This document shows, piece after piece, positions 16,304-24,805 of a stretch of 64,000 bases of DNA. The notes beneath the pieces are model-generated. The model had not been told where the DNA came from and did no database searches. It worked only from the letters and a program-made list of their open reading frames with translations. The DNA is taken from contig NZ_CP042435.1 of the NCBI RefSeq assembly GCF_007971225.1, positions 4,405,501 through 4,469,500 on the forward strand, in the 5' to 3' direction. Numbering within the stretch: position 1 is the first letter of the stretch; each line of letters starts with the position of its first letter. The position numbers and the translations under genes were made by a program. The stretch comes from Panacibacter ginsenosidivorans (GTDB lineage: Bacteria > Bacteroidota > Bacteroidia > Chitinophagales > Chitinophagaceae).

Positions 16304-19201
16304 TCAATTTGCTTTCACAAACTTTATTTGCTGCTGTTCGTTTTTGTTGTCGGCGATTTTTAAAACATAAATGCCTTTAGGCAGGGTAGATACATCAATT
16401 GTCTTTTGTAAAATGCCAACATTAAGCAACAGCTTTTGATTAATAAAGCCACGACCTTGCAGATCGCTGATGGTTAGCTGAATGTTTGTTGCATTTATGT
16501 TTGTGAAACGCACTGTAAGCATATTGCCTGTTACAGGGTTTGGAGAAATACTTAAAGTGGCTGATGCAAAAGAGGATGAAGTTGTAAAATTGGGACCCTT
16601 TATCCATTCAGATGTTGACGAGTCTTTGTCGCATATACTTCTTACTGCCCATTTGTAAGTAGTGTTAGGTTGGAGATCTTTTAAAACAATATGATCGGTT
16701 GATGAAGGTCTCCATTTCTTTATCCATGTTCCGGATCTTACAGAGCTATAAGCAACCTGGAAACAAAGAACAGAAGATGATGGTGGTGTCCATGATAGTC
16801 TTACGCAGGTATCTGCAACATTTGTTACTTTCAGATCTGTTGGTGGGAGACAAACGGTGATGGGAAGCAGATTTCTTAAAATTGCAAGCGGCGTACCATA
16901 ATAATGCGCTATTGCAAGATCAGCCTTACCATCGCTATCAAGGTCGCTGATGGCTACACCACCAAAAGCGCCATAACCTGTGGGATATGCTATTCCTTCA
17001 TCAAAAGATATTAAGCCGGGCGTGCATGTGTTTCGGTACACTGTTACATCGAAACCGCCTACTGTTGCCAAGTCAGGCTTCCCATCTCCATTTAAATCTC
17101 CAACAGAAACGTTTGTGCTCTCTGTGGAATAATAATCCACTTTATCAGAAAGCAAAATTGTTCCGGGTTGTGAAATATTTTTAAATATGGAAACGCTGTG
17201 TGAACTGTAGTTACATACAGCAACATCCAGTTTGTCATCTCCATCCAAATCACCTACAGCAACATCTTCAGGATGTGTTTCGGTAGTGTACTGTACAGGT
17301 GTTTCAAAAGATATTTGTCCATCAGATGAAATGTTTCTGAACACAGATATAGAAGTTCCTGAAGTTTGATAGAAGCCATTATTAGAAACCGTTAATTCCG
17401 GTTTTCCATCCCCATCCAAATCACCGGTAGCAATTCCAAAGGGATAATCTATGGTTGGGATGTCCATACCCTGATCAAATAAAAATTCGCCGATAGTACT
17501 TTTATTTTTAAATACAATTATGTGGTTCCAATCTGGATAGTTCGAGTTATTTACGGCAACAATGTCCGGCTTTCCATCACTGTCCAGATCACCAATTGAA
17601 ATTTTTCCAAAACCTCCTCCAGCTAATCTTATTTTTGGTTCAAATGAAATTGATCCTTGCGTGCTGGTATTCCTGAATAGATCAACTGAATAAGCATTTA
17701 GCACCGCAATATCCAATTTTCCATCTCCATCCAAATCGCGGATTGCAAGATCATAATAGTTGTTTTCATCGGGTATGTAAATGTCTATTCTTTCTGCAAA
17801 AGAAAAATTTCCGATGTCCCCGGTATTTCTGAATATCGAAATGCCTCCTAACTCGCTAGAGGTAACCATGTCTGCTTTGCCGTCACCATCTAAATCACCT
17901 GTTGCAATACCTCGGGAATAACCCAACGATGCGAATTCCACTTTTGGTGCAAAGGAGTTTGTAGTGAATGGCCCGCCTCCACCTTCAAATGTCACAATAA
18001 ATGGTTTAGCAGAATATGCAGTTAAGCCATTAGTTGTAACAGTTATGGGTTCGTATATAGCGCCCACAGGTACAGAAACGTTTAAAGATGTACTTGTTGC
18101 TGCAGTAACTGTTGCTTTGGTAGCCCCGAAGTACACTGTATTATCATCAGGATTTAAAGTGAAGTTTGTACCAGTTATTGTTACAGTAGTGCCAACAGGA
18201 CCGGAGGTTGGAGAAAAAGAAGTAATGGTTGGTATAGCCATTATATTATTGTCTGGTGTGTATTCCCAGAAATCTTTGTAGTAAGTTCCATTTAAATTTC
18301 CTGTCCCTAAATATCCCGCCTTGCTGATACTGAAACCAACAGCATTGTCCCGGGCACCACCTTGAAAATCTGCTTTCTGCATCCATGTATTGGCTGCAGG
18401 ATCGTATTCCCAGAAATCTTTATAATAATTGGGGAAATTGACTCCTGTTCCAATATATCCTTTGTTACCAATGCGTAAACCTACAGCATAACTTCGGGCA
18501 GGTCCACCGAAATCGGCTTTCTGTGTCCAAATGTTAGACACGGGATCGTATTCCCATAAATCTTTATAATAATTATTGCTTGCGTAATCATAGCCAGTGC
18601 CCAAATACCCCTTACTGCCGATGCTGAAACCAATTGCAGAATTGCGGGCACCTCCCACAAAATCCGCTCTCTGATTCCAGGTGTTGGAGCCAGGGTCATA
18701 TTCCCAGAAATCTTGTTTGATGTAAGGGTAACTGCCATCATTTCCTGTTCCAATATATCCTTTGTTGCCAATGCTTAAACCTACAGCCTGACTTCGGGCA
18801 GTTCCTCCGAAATCTGCTTTCTGTGTCCAGGTGTTAGACATAGGATCGTATTCCCAGAAATCTTTATACGGTTTTACGCTTTCATAGTCTAATCCGGTGC
18901 CCAAATACCCTTCGTTGCCAACGCTGAAACCTACAGCAAAACTTCGGGCGGCTCCTCCAAAATCAGCCTTTTGAGTCCATGCGTTGATAGCAGGATCGTA
19001 TTCCCATAAATCTTTGGTATCATTAAGGTTATTATCAAGTCCCGTTCCTAAGTATCCTTTGTTGCCGATGCTGAAACCAACTGCCCATTGACGTGTAGTG
19101 TTCCCGAAATCTGCTTTTTGCTTCCATATGCCCTGTGCCATACTGGTGACAGAAAAGATGGTCAATAGCATCATTGCCATTAGTAATATTTTCTTTTTCA
19201 T
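16304..19201 (-). CDS. Secreted kelch + IPT/TIG + FG-GAP repeat protein with type IX sorting tail
   Basis: 965 residues. Order of parts: signal peptide (about 1-22); six kelch blades (about 24-340); an IPT/TIG domain (about 345-430; PTITSFSPTSGPVGTTVTIT); seven or so FG-GAP/VCBS repeats (about 440-800; each with GDLDGDGKPDxxV, a calcium-binding DxDxDG loop); a fibronectin type III domain (about 805-890); and a T9SS C-terminal signal (about 895-965; LSISPNPVTGNMLTVRF, ending IKFVKAN). FG-GAP and kelch parts are both propeller-forming and mediate binding, so a surface adhesin or recognition role is inferred. It starts 31 bp after the stop of the DUF4907 gene, probably the same transcript. Its FN3 and tail regions are close to those of the paralogue at 14372. 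Confidence 0.88.
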   Translation of the reverse strand: MKKKILLMAMMLLTIFSVTSMAQGIWKQKADFGNTTRQWAVGFSIGNKGYLGTGLDNNLNDTKDLWEYDPAINAWTQKADFGGAARSFAVGFSVGNEGYLGTGLDYESVKPYKDFWEYDPMSNTWTQKADFGGTARSQAVGLSIGNKGYIGTGNDGSYPYIKQDFWEYDPGSNTWNQRADFVGGARNSAIGFSIGSKGYLGTGYDYASNNYYKDLWEYDPVSNIWTQKADFGGPARSYAVGLRIGNKGYIGTGVNFPNYYKDFWEYDPAANTWMQKADFQGGARDNAVGFSISKAGYLGTGNLNGTYYKDFWEYTPDNNIMAIPTITSFSPTSGPVGTTVTITGTNFTLNPDDNTVYFGATKATVTAATSTSLNVSVPVGAIYEPITVTTNGLTAYSAKPFIVTFEGGGGPFTTNSFAPKVEFASLGYSRGIATGDLDGDGKADMVTSSELGGISIFRNTGDIGNFSFAERIDIYIPDENNYYDLAIRDLDGDGKLDIAVLNAYSVDLFRNTSTQGSISFEPKIRLAGGGFGKISIGDLDSDGKPDIVAVNNSNYPDWNHIIVFKNKSTIGEFLFDQGMDIPTIDYPFGIATGDLDGDGKPELTVSNNGFYQTSGTSISVFRNISSDGQISFETPVQYTTETHPEDVAVGDLDGDDKLDVAVCNYSSHSVSIFKNISQPGTILLSDKVDYYSTESTNVSVGDLNGDGKPDLATVGGFDVTVYRNTCTPGLISFDEGIAYPTGYGAFGGVAISDLDSDGKADLAIAHYYGTPLAILRNLLPITVCLPPTDLKVTNVADTCVRLSWTPPSSSVLCFQVAYSSVRSGTWIKKWRPSSTDHIVLKDLQPNTTYKWAVRSICDKDSSTSEWIKGPNFTTSSSFASATLSISPNPVTGNMLTVRFTNINATNIQLTISDLQGRGFINQKLLLNVGILQKTIDVSTLPKGIYVLKIADNKNEQQQIKFVKAN

Positions 19202-19232
19202 AAACTCGTTTTTAAAAACTTAAAGAATGTTG

Positions 19233-19571
19233 TTACGGAATTACTTTTAATTTTTGTAATTCCTCTTTTGTTATTGTTGGCGGCATAATACCCTTATGCA
19301 ATTTCTCAATTACCAATTCAGCAACTCTTGCTGCATTGGTTTTTGCTGCAAAACCTTTATTTCCTTGCATTGCAGGAATACTTGTCTGGTGAATCAGTAA
19401 TTTGCCATCAGCATACACATCATAGCCATACGTATTATACGGTGAATTAATAATTTTATAGGTGAGTTTTGATTGAGTATTGACTTGCGAAGAACCCTGA
19501 ACATTTTGCCCGGATATTTTTATTGCAGTTACTAACAGTAATATGGTAATGAGTAATAAATTCTTTTTCAT
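19233..19571 (-). CDS. Secreted DUF4907-type small protein
   Basis: 112 residues with a clear signal peptide (about 1-21, ending near SGQ). The mature part has the pattern TYKIINSPYNTYGYDVYADG, KLLIHQTSIPAMQGNKGF and PPTITKEELQKLKVIP, which I recognise as the DUF4907 family of Bacteroidota; the family has no known function. It is immediately upstream of the long kelch gene on the same strand. A broken copy (15888-16208) has the same relation to the short kelch gene, so the two genes appear to form a duplicated functional pair. A role as exported partner of the kelch protein is inference only. Confidence 0.75.
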   Translation of the reverse strand: MKKNLLLITILLLVTAIKISGQNVQGSSQVNTQSKLTYKIINSPYNTYGYDVYADGKLLIHQTSIPAMQGNKGFAAKTNAARVAELVIEKLHKGIMPPTITKEELQKLKVIP

Positions 19572-20170
19572 TATTATAAATTTTTCTATTTGTAAAAAAC
19601 TTCGCGGCTGATATCTTCAGGATAACAACCTGCAATACTTTTTATTACAGGTGTATAGATTAAAAGATGATTTTCCTTATTCGAATGTATGTCACAAGAA
19701 TAAGCAGATTATATTTTTAAAACAATGACCCTAATCATTATTACCTCTTACGATCATCATTGCTTATGCGAAAAAGCAGTTATGAACTTTGTAAGAGATA
19801 CATTAATGACATTGATGATTTTGTTCAGCAATGAACAAAGCGCAGAAGAGTGCGACGCAACAAAGCTTCATAGTAATTGTGCCGCCCAGCTCAAAAAAAT
19901 CCCTGTCTGCCAACAGGCAGGAACTCTCAATTTTATCCTTTGCGCACTACGCAACGGAAGCCCGGATTTATTGAATACCGGCTCAATAAAAAATTCTTAA
20001 TTAAGAGTATCATTGGGTTACTCTTGCCGGGTGCAGTTTTTCATAGCAACCTTGTTGCGTCGCACACTTCAGCATTTTTCACGCTGTTGATCTGTGACAT
20101 AGTGAGGATAAAAGAATTTCCGGGTAATTAAAAAATTATTGTTCTTGTATTAGTGCCTTTTCAATAGTTG
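19572..20170. other. Long intergenic region with two inverted dispersed repeats
   Basis: No gene recognised. It contains repeat copy 5 (19836-19900, plus orientation, AGAGTGCGACGCAACAAAGC and tail gcccagctcaaaaaa). Copy 6 follows at 20026-20072 in minus orientation (plus strand ttgccgggtgcagtttttca then ttgttgcgtcgcacacttc). The pair are inverted about 125 bp apart, as copies 3 and 4 are. Short plus-strand frames here are translations of the repeats. Confidence 0.65.
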
Positions 20171-20377
20171 TTATTTTTCTATGCGTACTGCCGTTACTTT
20201 AAATTCCGGTGTTTCCGTGTAACTATCCCTGAATGGGCTGGTTATTTTTTTCATGAAAATTTTGTTATTACTAAATGTACTGAACACTTCTCCCTTTTTA
20301 AGAGCACTATCAATCGATACCGGAAGTGAAGTTTCCCCGTACCTGCTGATTAGCCTTGCACTGTCTCCGGTATTCAA
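20171..20377 (-). pseudogene. C-terminal remnant of a molybdopterin oxidoreductase
   Basis: 68 codons without an ATG; the first usable codon would be TTG. The residues GDSARLISRYGETSLPVSI, KKGEVFSTFSNNKIFMKKIT and TETPEFKVTAVRIEK match the end of the molydopterin-dinucleotide-binding domain of assimilatory nitrate reductases and formate dehydrogenases (pattern GD-x-V-x-ISRRGE, GEVFxxFH, PEFKVxAVxIE). The rest of a protein that is normally 700 residues or more is absent; the sequence upstream is a palindrome-rich intergenic stretch. It suggests that nitrate-related genes once stood next to the NO-reductase locus. Confidence 0.7.
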
Positions 20378-20384
20378 CTTAATA

Positions 20385-20556
20385 GACGGTCAGTGGTTTC
20401 TATAGACACTGAATGACTGACCGGTCACTTTGCAGAAAAATTGTATCATTTCCTATATCCTTTCTCCAGTATATAATGCTGGAACGTTCCACCAAGCAAT
20501 ATCATTAAGCAGTCAGTCAGCCGTAAGTATAGATAAATGATTGACTGACCGAGCAA
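20385..20556. promoter_or_regulatory. Cluster of palindromes of the GACTGACC / TGACCGGTCA type
   Basis: TGACCGGTCA at 20418-20427 and TGGAACGTTCCA at 20480-20491 are perfect palindromes. AGTCAGTCAG at 20511 and TTGACTGACC at 20541-20550 form an inverted pair, and GACGGTCAGT lies at 20385. Dense repeats of this kind are usual in operators of TetR-type repressors of efflux genes, and a permease fragment follows at 20597. No TetR gene is in the window. Confidence 0.4.
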
Positions 20557-20596
20557 CTCAGGAGTAAATAGAAACTTTTAAAAACTCTAAAAAGAT

Positions 20597-20905
20597 ATGG
20601 GAATTTTAAAATGCTTATACGAAAAAAAAGAACTGGATGTTGATACTGGTTTCTTCAGCCTCTTTTCCTTTCCATTAATAAAAGGTACACCCGCAACCGT
20701 ATTAAAAAATTTGAACAGTGTTGTGCTGACCGAATCAACTGCTAAAAAATATTTTGGAAGCGTTGATAATGCCATGGCGAATATCATAACACTGAATAAA
20801 GAAATACCGCTGAAAGTTACAGGTATCGCGAAAGATGTTAAGCTTCTATGTGTTTTCTTTCTGGCTGATCCGTTGTGGCCGTCATTTGCCTGTACATTTT
20901 TTTAA
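20597..20905 (+). pseudogene. Fragment of a MacB/FtsX-type ABC transporter permease
   Basis: The frame reads VDTGFFSLFSFPLIKGTPAT, NSVVLTESTAKKYFG and IPLKVTGIAKDV. This is the periplasmic core domain of FtsX/MacB-type permeases of Bacteroidota, where it follows the first membrane helix. Both the N-terminal helix and the three C-terminal helices are missing, and the last 20 or so residues do not match. It is a remnant of a gene normally about 800 codons long. Confidence 0.75.
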
Positions 20906-20940
20906 TGCACTGTCTTCCGGCAGCATTTCAAAATATTTGA

Positions 20941-21246
20941 TTATTTCTGAGCCTGTTTCAAAGCGGCCTTCTTCAGCCTTTCAAACTGTACCTGAACGAT
21001 GGAATTTACAAGGTTCAGGTAATCAGTAATCCTTTTAGCCCTGTAATCTTCTTCAGAAATCGGGATAGGATAATATTCCTTATTGATTGTTTGATAATAG
21101 TGCCTTCTCATCATTTCTATTAACCTGTCTTCAATATTTGAAATAACAGATGCTATACCGAAATGTGCAACTTTTATTGGGCTATCTATCGTGTAAGCCA
21201 AACCCATAACCGGGGTATTAAATTTATGAATTGAAGAAGGATACAT
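20941..21246 (-). CDS. Unknown protein, possibly 3'-truncated
   Basis: 101 codons from an ATG. Not assigned to a family. No signal peptide or membrane segment; a patterned N-terminus (HKFNTPVMGLAYTIDSPIKV then AHFGIASVISNIEDRLIEMM) followed by a charged, probably helical part ending in FERLKKAALKQAQK. The N-terminal pattern looks like the beginning of a larger cytoplasmic protein, and the stop falls close to the border of the permease fragment at 20905. Truncation is therefore likely but not proven. It stands among remnants, 186 bp from the Rrf2 regulator. Confidence 0.45.
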   Translation of the reverse strand: MYPSSIHKFNTPVMGLAYTIDSPIKVAHFGIASVISNIEDRLIEMMRRHYYQTINKEYYPIPISEEDYRAKRITDYLNLVNSIVQVQFERLKKAALKQAQK

Positions 21247-21432
21247 GATGAAATAACTTTTAATTGAAAATTGTAAATAATAATTTTATCAAAAAAAATA
21301 ACACAGGAAATTATAGTTGAGGGTTTAGAAGCCTGTGATTATGCAGCTTACAAAATAACAGAGAGACCGCAGCACAGGTTTGCTGCTGAAAAAATCACCA
21401 ATAGCTTCTTCCTCCATACAATTTTTATTGTC

Positions 21433-21864
21433 TCACGACTTTTTTATTTTCAAATTCGATTCCTTGCTTTCAGCAAGGTCCTCAATCGTTTTGCTTTCGA
21501 ATAACCGGATGATTTGCGGTCTGATAAATTTGTATTGCACGTGCATGGGACATGGATTTTTTTCTGAACATTCTTTTAGTCCTAAAACACATTTTTCCAA
21601 TTCCTTGTCCTCACCGAGTGCCTGCAATACTTTTCTTGCCGGCAGTTGTTTTTGTTTTGCTGTAATATAAAATCCTCCGTTTGGTCCTTTCACTGAACTG
21701 ATGACATCACCCTTTACAAGCACCTGTAAGATCTTTGCCGTAAAATGTTGTGGCGAATCAATTGCCTTTGCAATTTCACTGATGGCCATTTTTTTTGCTT
21801 CAGAACTTTTCTGCGCTACATAAATGGCAGCCCTTAGAGCATATTCACAAGATTTTGAAAACAT
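21433..21864 (-). CDS. Rrf2 family regulator, probable NO or iron-sulfur sensor (NsrR-like)
   Basis: 143 residues, standard Rrf2 length. The N-terminal winged helix (about 1-60) has CEYALRAAIYVAQ and ISEIAKAIDSPQHFTAKILQ; a wing with KGPNGGF follows. Three cysteines lie in the usual cluster position (KCVLGLKECSEKNPC, about 91-105), the pattern that holds a [2Fe-2S] or [4Fe-4S] cluster in NsrR, RirA and IscR. It is divergent from the NO reductase gene, and a palindrome directly in front of its start is repeated in front of that gene. It is therefore most likely the NO-responsive repressor of this locus and of itself. Confidence 0.85.
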   Translation of the reverse strand: MFSKSCEYALRAAIYVAQKSSEAKKMAISEIAKAIDSPQHFTAKILQVLVKGDVISSVKGPNGGFYITAKQKQLPARKVLQALGEDKELEKCVLGLKECSEKNPCPMHVQYKFIRPQIIRLFESKTIEDLAESKESNLKIKKS

Positions 21865-21865
21865 G

Positions 21866-21879
21866 AGATGAATTTATCT
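21866..21879. promoter_or_regulatory. Operator-like palindrome at the rrf2 start
   Basis: AGATGAATTTATCT, a 14-bp palindrome with one mismatched pair, ends one base before the regulator's start codon. It differs at two bases from the site at 21968-21981; both fit the perfect palindrome AGATAAATTTATCT. Confidence 0.6.
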
Positions 21880-21967
21880 GAAAATTTTTGTGACTGGGAT
21901 CATATTTTTTTTGTCCCGTTTTATGAAAATAAAAAACCGCTGAATTTTTGTATAAAAAAATAATAAA

Positions 21968-21981
21968 AGACAAATTTATCT
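21968..21981. promoter_or_regulatory. Operator-like palindrome upstream of the NO reductase gene
   Basis: AGACAAATTTATCT, a 14-bp palindrome with one mismatched pair, 34 bp before the ATG. TACTTTCG at 21992-21999 resembles the Bacteroidota -7 box (TAnnTTTG), which would place this site around -30, suitable for repression. Confidence 0.6.
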
Positions 21982-22015
21982 TTTTTTATTTTACTTTCGG
22001 AGTAAACTTTTTGCT

Positions 22016-24361
22016 ATGAGGAAATTTAATTTCATTTCATTTCTGATGAATCCGAAAAAATGGTGGATACCATTACTCATTATTTTCATCATCAGTGTTA
22101 CAGGTGTGCTGATGATCGGCATCCATACCTATACCGAAGCTCCGCCTATACCCGATTTTGTTTCAGATAAAGGAGCAGTTGTTTATTCAAAAGAAGATGT
22201 GCTGAAGGGTCAGGCGGCTTTTCAGCGATATGCATTGATGGAATACGGCAGCATGTTTGGCGATGGTGCAGACCGCGGACCCGATTTTACAGCAGAAGCT
22301 TTACACCAGACTATGTTGCTGATGAATGAATATTATTCATCAACCATTAACAATAACGCCAAAGACACCACTTTACTTAAACTGGGAATTACTGAGCAAA
22401 TAAAGAATGAAATCAAAAATAACCGGTACAACAAGGAAAGCAATGGCACTATCCTAAGCCCGGCGCAGGTATATGCAGCCACTAAACTGCAGGCATATTA
22501 TCTGCGCTTTTTTTCAGGAACAAATGGCTCATCATTTCATCCCTCAGGTTATATAAAAAATGAAGATGAAATAAAATCTTTAACTGCATTTTTCTTTTGG
22601 AGTGCATGGGTTTGCGGTGTAGAAAGACCGGGAGAAACGTACAGCTACACACATAACTGGCCTTACGATGCGGCCGCAGGAAATACGCCAGGCAGTGCGG
22701 TAATATTCTGGAGCATCATCGGTTCATTGGGGCTCGTGTTGGGCATAGGTATTGTATTGTATTATCATGGAAAAATGGAAAAGCTTGAAGACAATGTTGT
22801 TGTTAATAAAAGCCGTCCATTCATGACACCGGAAGAAATAAAGAAATTTCAGCCAAACAAAATTCAAAAAGCTACTTACAAATTTTTCTACACTGCTATT
22901 TTGCTTTTTGCAACGCAGGTGCTTGCCGGTATTTTAACCGTCCATGATTTTGTTGGCTTTGTAAATTATTTTGGTTTCAACATTACAACCGTATTACCCG
23001 AAACAATTACCCGTAGCTGGCATGTGCAGCTTTCATTGTTATGGATCTCGGCCTGCTGGATAGGCGCTTCATTTTTTGTAATGGCAATGATCTCTCCAAA
23101 ACAAGCAAAGGGGCAGGTAACACTTGTTAATACTATTTTCTGGCTTACCGTGGTAATGGTTGCCGGTTCTTTTGCAGGAATATTTCTTGGGCCACAAGGC
23201 TTGCTCGGAAAAAACTGGTATTGGTTTGGTCACCAGGGTTGGGAATATGTAGAGTTGGGAAAAGTATGGCAAGTACTGCTTTTCATCGTATTGGTATTAT
23301 GGGCAATAACTTTGTACCGGGGTGTAAAACCTGTAATGAAATTGAATCAACCCTGGGCATTGCCCAACTGGCTCGTCTATACAACATCAAGTATTATTTT
23401 GCTATTGCTCTCCGGATTTATTGCAACGCCTTCTACAAATTTTGTAATAGCAGATTTCTGGCGCTGGTGCGTGATACACATGTGGGCCGAAGCTTTCTTT
23501 GAAGTATTCACAACCGTATTGATCGGATATTTTATGGTGTTGATGGGACTTGTAAGCGTCCAGGCAACGATCCGCGTAATTTATATCGCAACATTATTAT
23601 TTCTTGGTTCAGGGTTGCTTGGCATCTCACATAACTTTTACTGGAATGCAAAACCAGTAGGCACAATGGCATTGGGTTCTGTATTTTCAACATTGCAGGT
23701 AATACCGCTTGTGTTGCTCTCACTCGAAGCATGGCGCTTTAGTAAGATGCCAAAGCTGCTTGAGAAAAATAATCGTGTAAATGGTGATGCAAACAAACGC
23801 TTTGGATTTTCTGAAGTGTTCTTATTCTTACTCGCAGTTAATTTCTGGAATTTCTTTGGTGCAGGTGTGCTTGGTTTTATCATCAATCTTCCCATTGCAA
23901 ATTATTATGAGCACGGCACTTACTTAACGGTTAATCATGGTCATGCTGCATTAATGGGTGTGTATGGCAATCTTTCACTCGCCGCTGTTTTATTTTGTTG
24001 CCAGTTATTGTTTAAAGCAGCATGGTGGAAACCACGCATCATAAGAACCGTATTCTGGTCAATCAACATTGGCTTGTTGTTAATGGTGTTGCTCGACCTC
24101 TTTCCTGTTGGCATCTGGCAATTTAAAGCCGTAACAGAAAAAGGTTTATGGTTTGCACGGAGCAGTGTATTCATTGAAAGCCCCGGCTTTCAAACATTCA
24201 CATGGCTTCGCATTATAGGCGGCGCAACTTTTGCACTTGGAGGTGTAGTGCCGCTTGTTTGGTATGTGATGCGCAGCAGAAAAAATTTCATTAAATCAAC
24301 CGTCAAAAATATAAACCACGGGGTGGCTCATGAAAATATTGAGGAGCCCCAGTTGCAATAA
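22016..24361 (+). CDS. norZ: Quinol-dependent nitric oxide reductase (qNOR)
   Basis: 781 residues, the length of single-chain qNOR. It reduces two NO to N2O at a heme b3/non-heme iron centre in the cytoplasmic membrane, taking electrons from quinol. The N-terminal helix and periplasmic domain (about 15-240; KGQAAFQRYALMEYGSMFG, PDFTAEALHQ) correspond to the NorC-like part but contain no CxxCH, as expected for the quinol form. The rest has about 13 membrane helices with HVQLSLLWISACW (about 343) and NHGHAALMGVYGNLS (about 640), which supply heme and iron ligands. It heads a plus-strand run of eight genes. An operator-like palindrome shared with rrf2 lies upstream. Its role is NO detoxification or the NO step of partial denitrification. 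Confidence 0.95.
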   Translation: MRKFNFISFLMNPKKWWIPLLIIFIISVTGVLMIGIHTYTEAPPIPDFVSDKGAVVYSKEDVLKGQAAFQRYALMEYGSMFGDGADRGPDFTAEALHQTMLLMNEYYSSTINNNAKDTTLLKLGITEQIKNEIKNNRYNKESNGTILSPAQVYAATKLQAYYLRFFSGTNGSSFHPSGYIKNEDEIKSLTAFFFWSAWVCGVERPGETYSYTHNWPYDAAAGNTPGSAVIFWSIIGSLGLVLGIGIVLYYHGKMEKLEDNVVVNKSRPFMTPEEIKKFQPNKIQKATYKFFYTAILLFATQVLAGILTVHDFVGFVNYFGFNITTVLPETITRSWHVQLSLLWISACWIGASFFVMAMISPKQAKGQVTLVNTIFWLTVVMVAGSFAGIFLGPQGLLGKNWYWFGHQGWEYVELGKVWQVLLFIVLVLWAITLYRGVKPVMKLNQPWALPNWLVYTTSSIILLLLSGFIATPSTNFVIADFWRWCVIHMWAEAFFEVFTTVLIGYFMVLMGLVSVQATIRVIYIATLLFLGSGLLGISHNFYWNAKPVGTMALGSVFSTLQVIPLVLLSLEAWRFSKMPKLLEKNNRVNGDANKRFGFSEVFLFLLAVNFWNFFGAGVLGFIINLPIANYYEHGTYLTVNHGHAALMGVYGNLSLAAVLFCCQLLFKAAWWKPRIIRTVFWSINIGLLLMVLLDLFPVGIWQFKAVTEKGLWFARSSVFIESPGFQTFTWLRIIGGATFALGGVVPLVWYVMRSRKNFIKSTVKNINHGVAHENIEEPQLQ

Positions 24362-24805
24362 ATGATTACCCAAAAAAAATACCTAAAAATGAATCATAAA
24401 AATATTCCGCTTGCTTATTCCTGCTCGGGTTGTTCAGGTGCATCGCAAATGGCAAACTATCTTGCTATGCAGTTGGACAAGCTTGAAGTTGCAGAGATGT
24501 CCTGCATTGCAGGCGTGGGCGGTAACGTAAAGAAGCTGGTGAAGACAGCACTGTCGGGAAGAAAAATTATTGCCATAGATGGATGCCCGCTGGCTTGTGT
24601 AAAAGCATGCCTCGGCAATCATGCAATAACACCGGAGATGCATGTTGAATTAACAAAACTGGGTGTACAAAAAAAGCAACATGAAGATTTTGATATGCAG
24701 CAGGCAAATGAAATTTTGGATAAACTGCAGCAGGAAATAACCGGGACATTTAAAGAGAAGCGTGCACCTCTTGAACAACACAACTTGCTGCAATGCGTAA
24801 AATGA
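24362..24805 (+). CDS. DGC-domain putative zinc-binding protein
   Basis: Up to 147 residues; the frame opens at an ATG directly after the NO reductase stop, but Met11 (ATG at 24392) gives a more family-like start (MNHKNIPLAYSCSGCS). Cysteines are arranged as CSGCSG, SCIAG, DGCPLACVKAC, the signature of DGC proteins (named after the conserved Asp-Gly-Cys), thought to bind zinc or another metal. The function is unknown; members often accompany nitrogen-oxide, sulfur or metal genes. The stop codon overlaps the likely start of the thioesterase gene (ATGA), so the two are translationally coupled. Confidence 0.8.
   Translation: MITQKKYLKMNHKNIPLAYSCSGCSGASQMANYLAMQLDKLEVAEMSCIAGVGGNVKKLVKTALSGRKIIAIDGCPLACVKACLGNHAITPEMHVELTKLGVQKKQHEDFDMQQANEILDKLQQEITGTFKEKRAPLEQHNLLQCVK

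Noticed and set aside
14911-19180. Regularly spaced DNA repeats that could suggest a CRISPR array
   Set aside because: The period is about 150-160 bp, the repeats code for kelch blades, and no cas genes are present. No CRISPR array was found in the window.
19725-20131. Two plus-strand ORFs of 84-91 codons
   Set aside because: They mostly translate the dispersed repeats at 19836 and 20026.
21247-21432. Short open plus-strand stretch (EIIVEGLEACDYAAYK) between the unknown ORF and rrf2
   Set aside because: No start codon, no stop in a sensible place and no family recognised; too weak to call a gene remnant.
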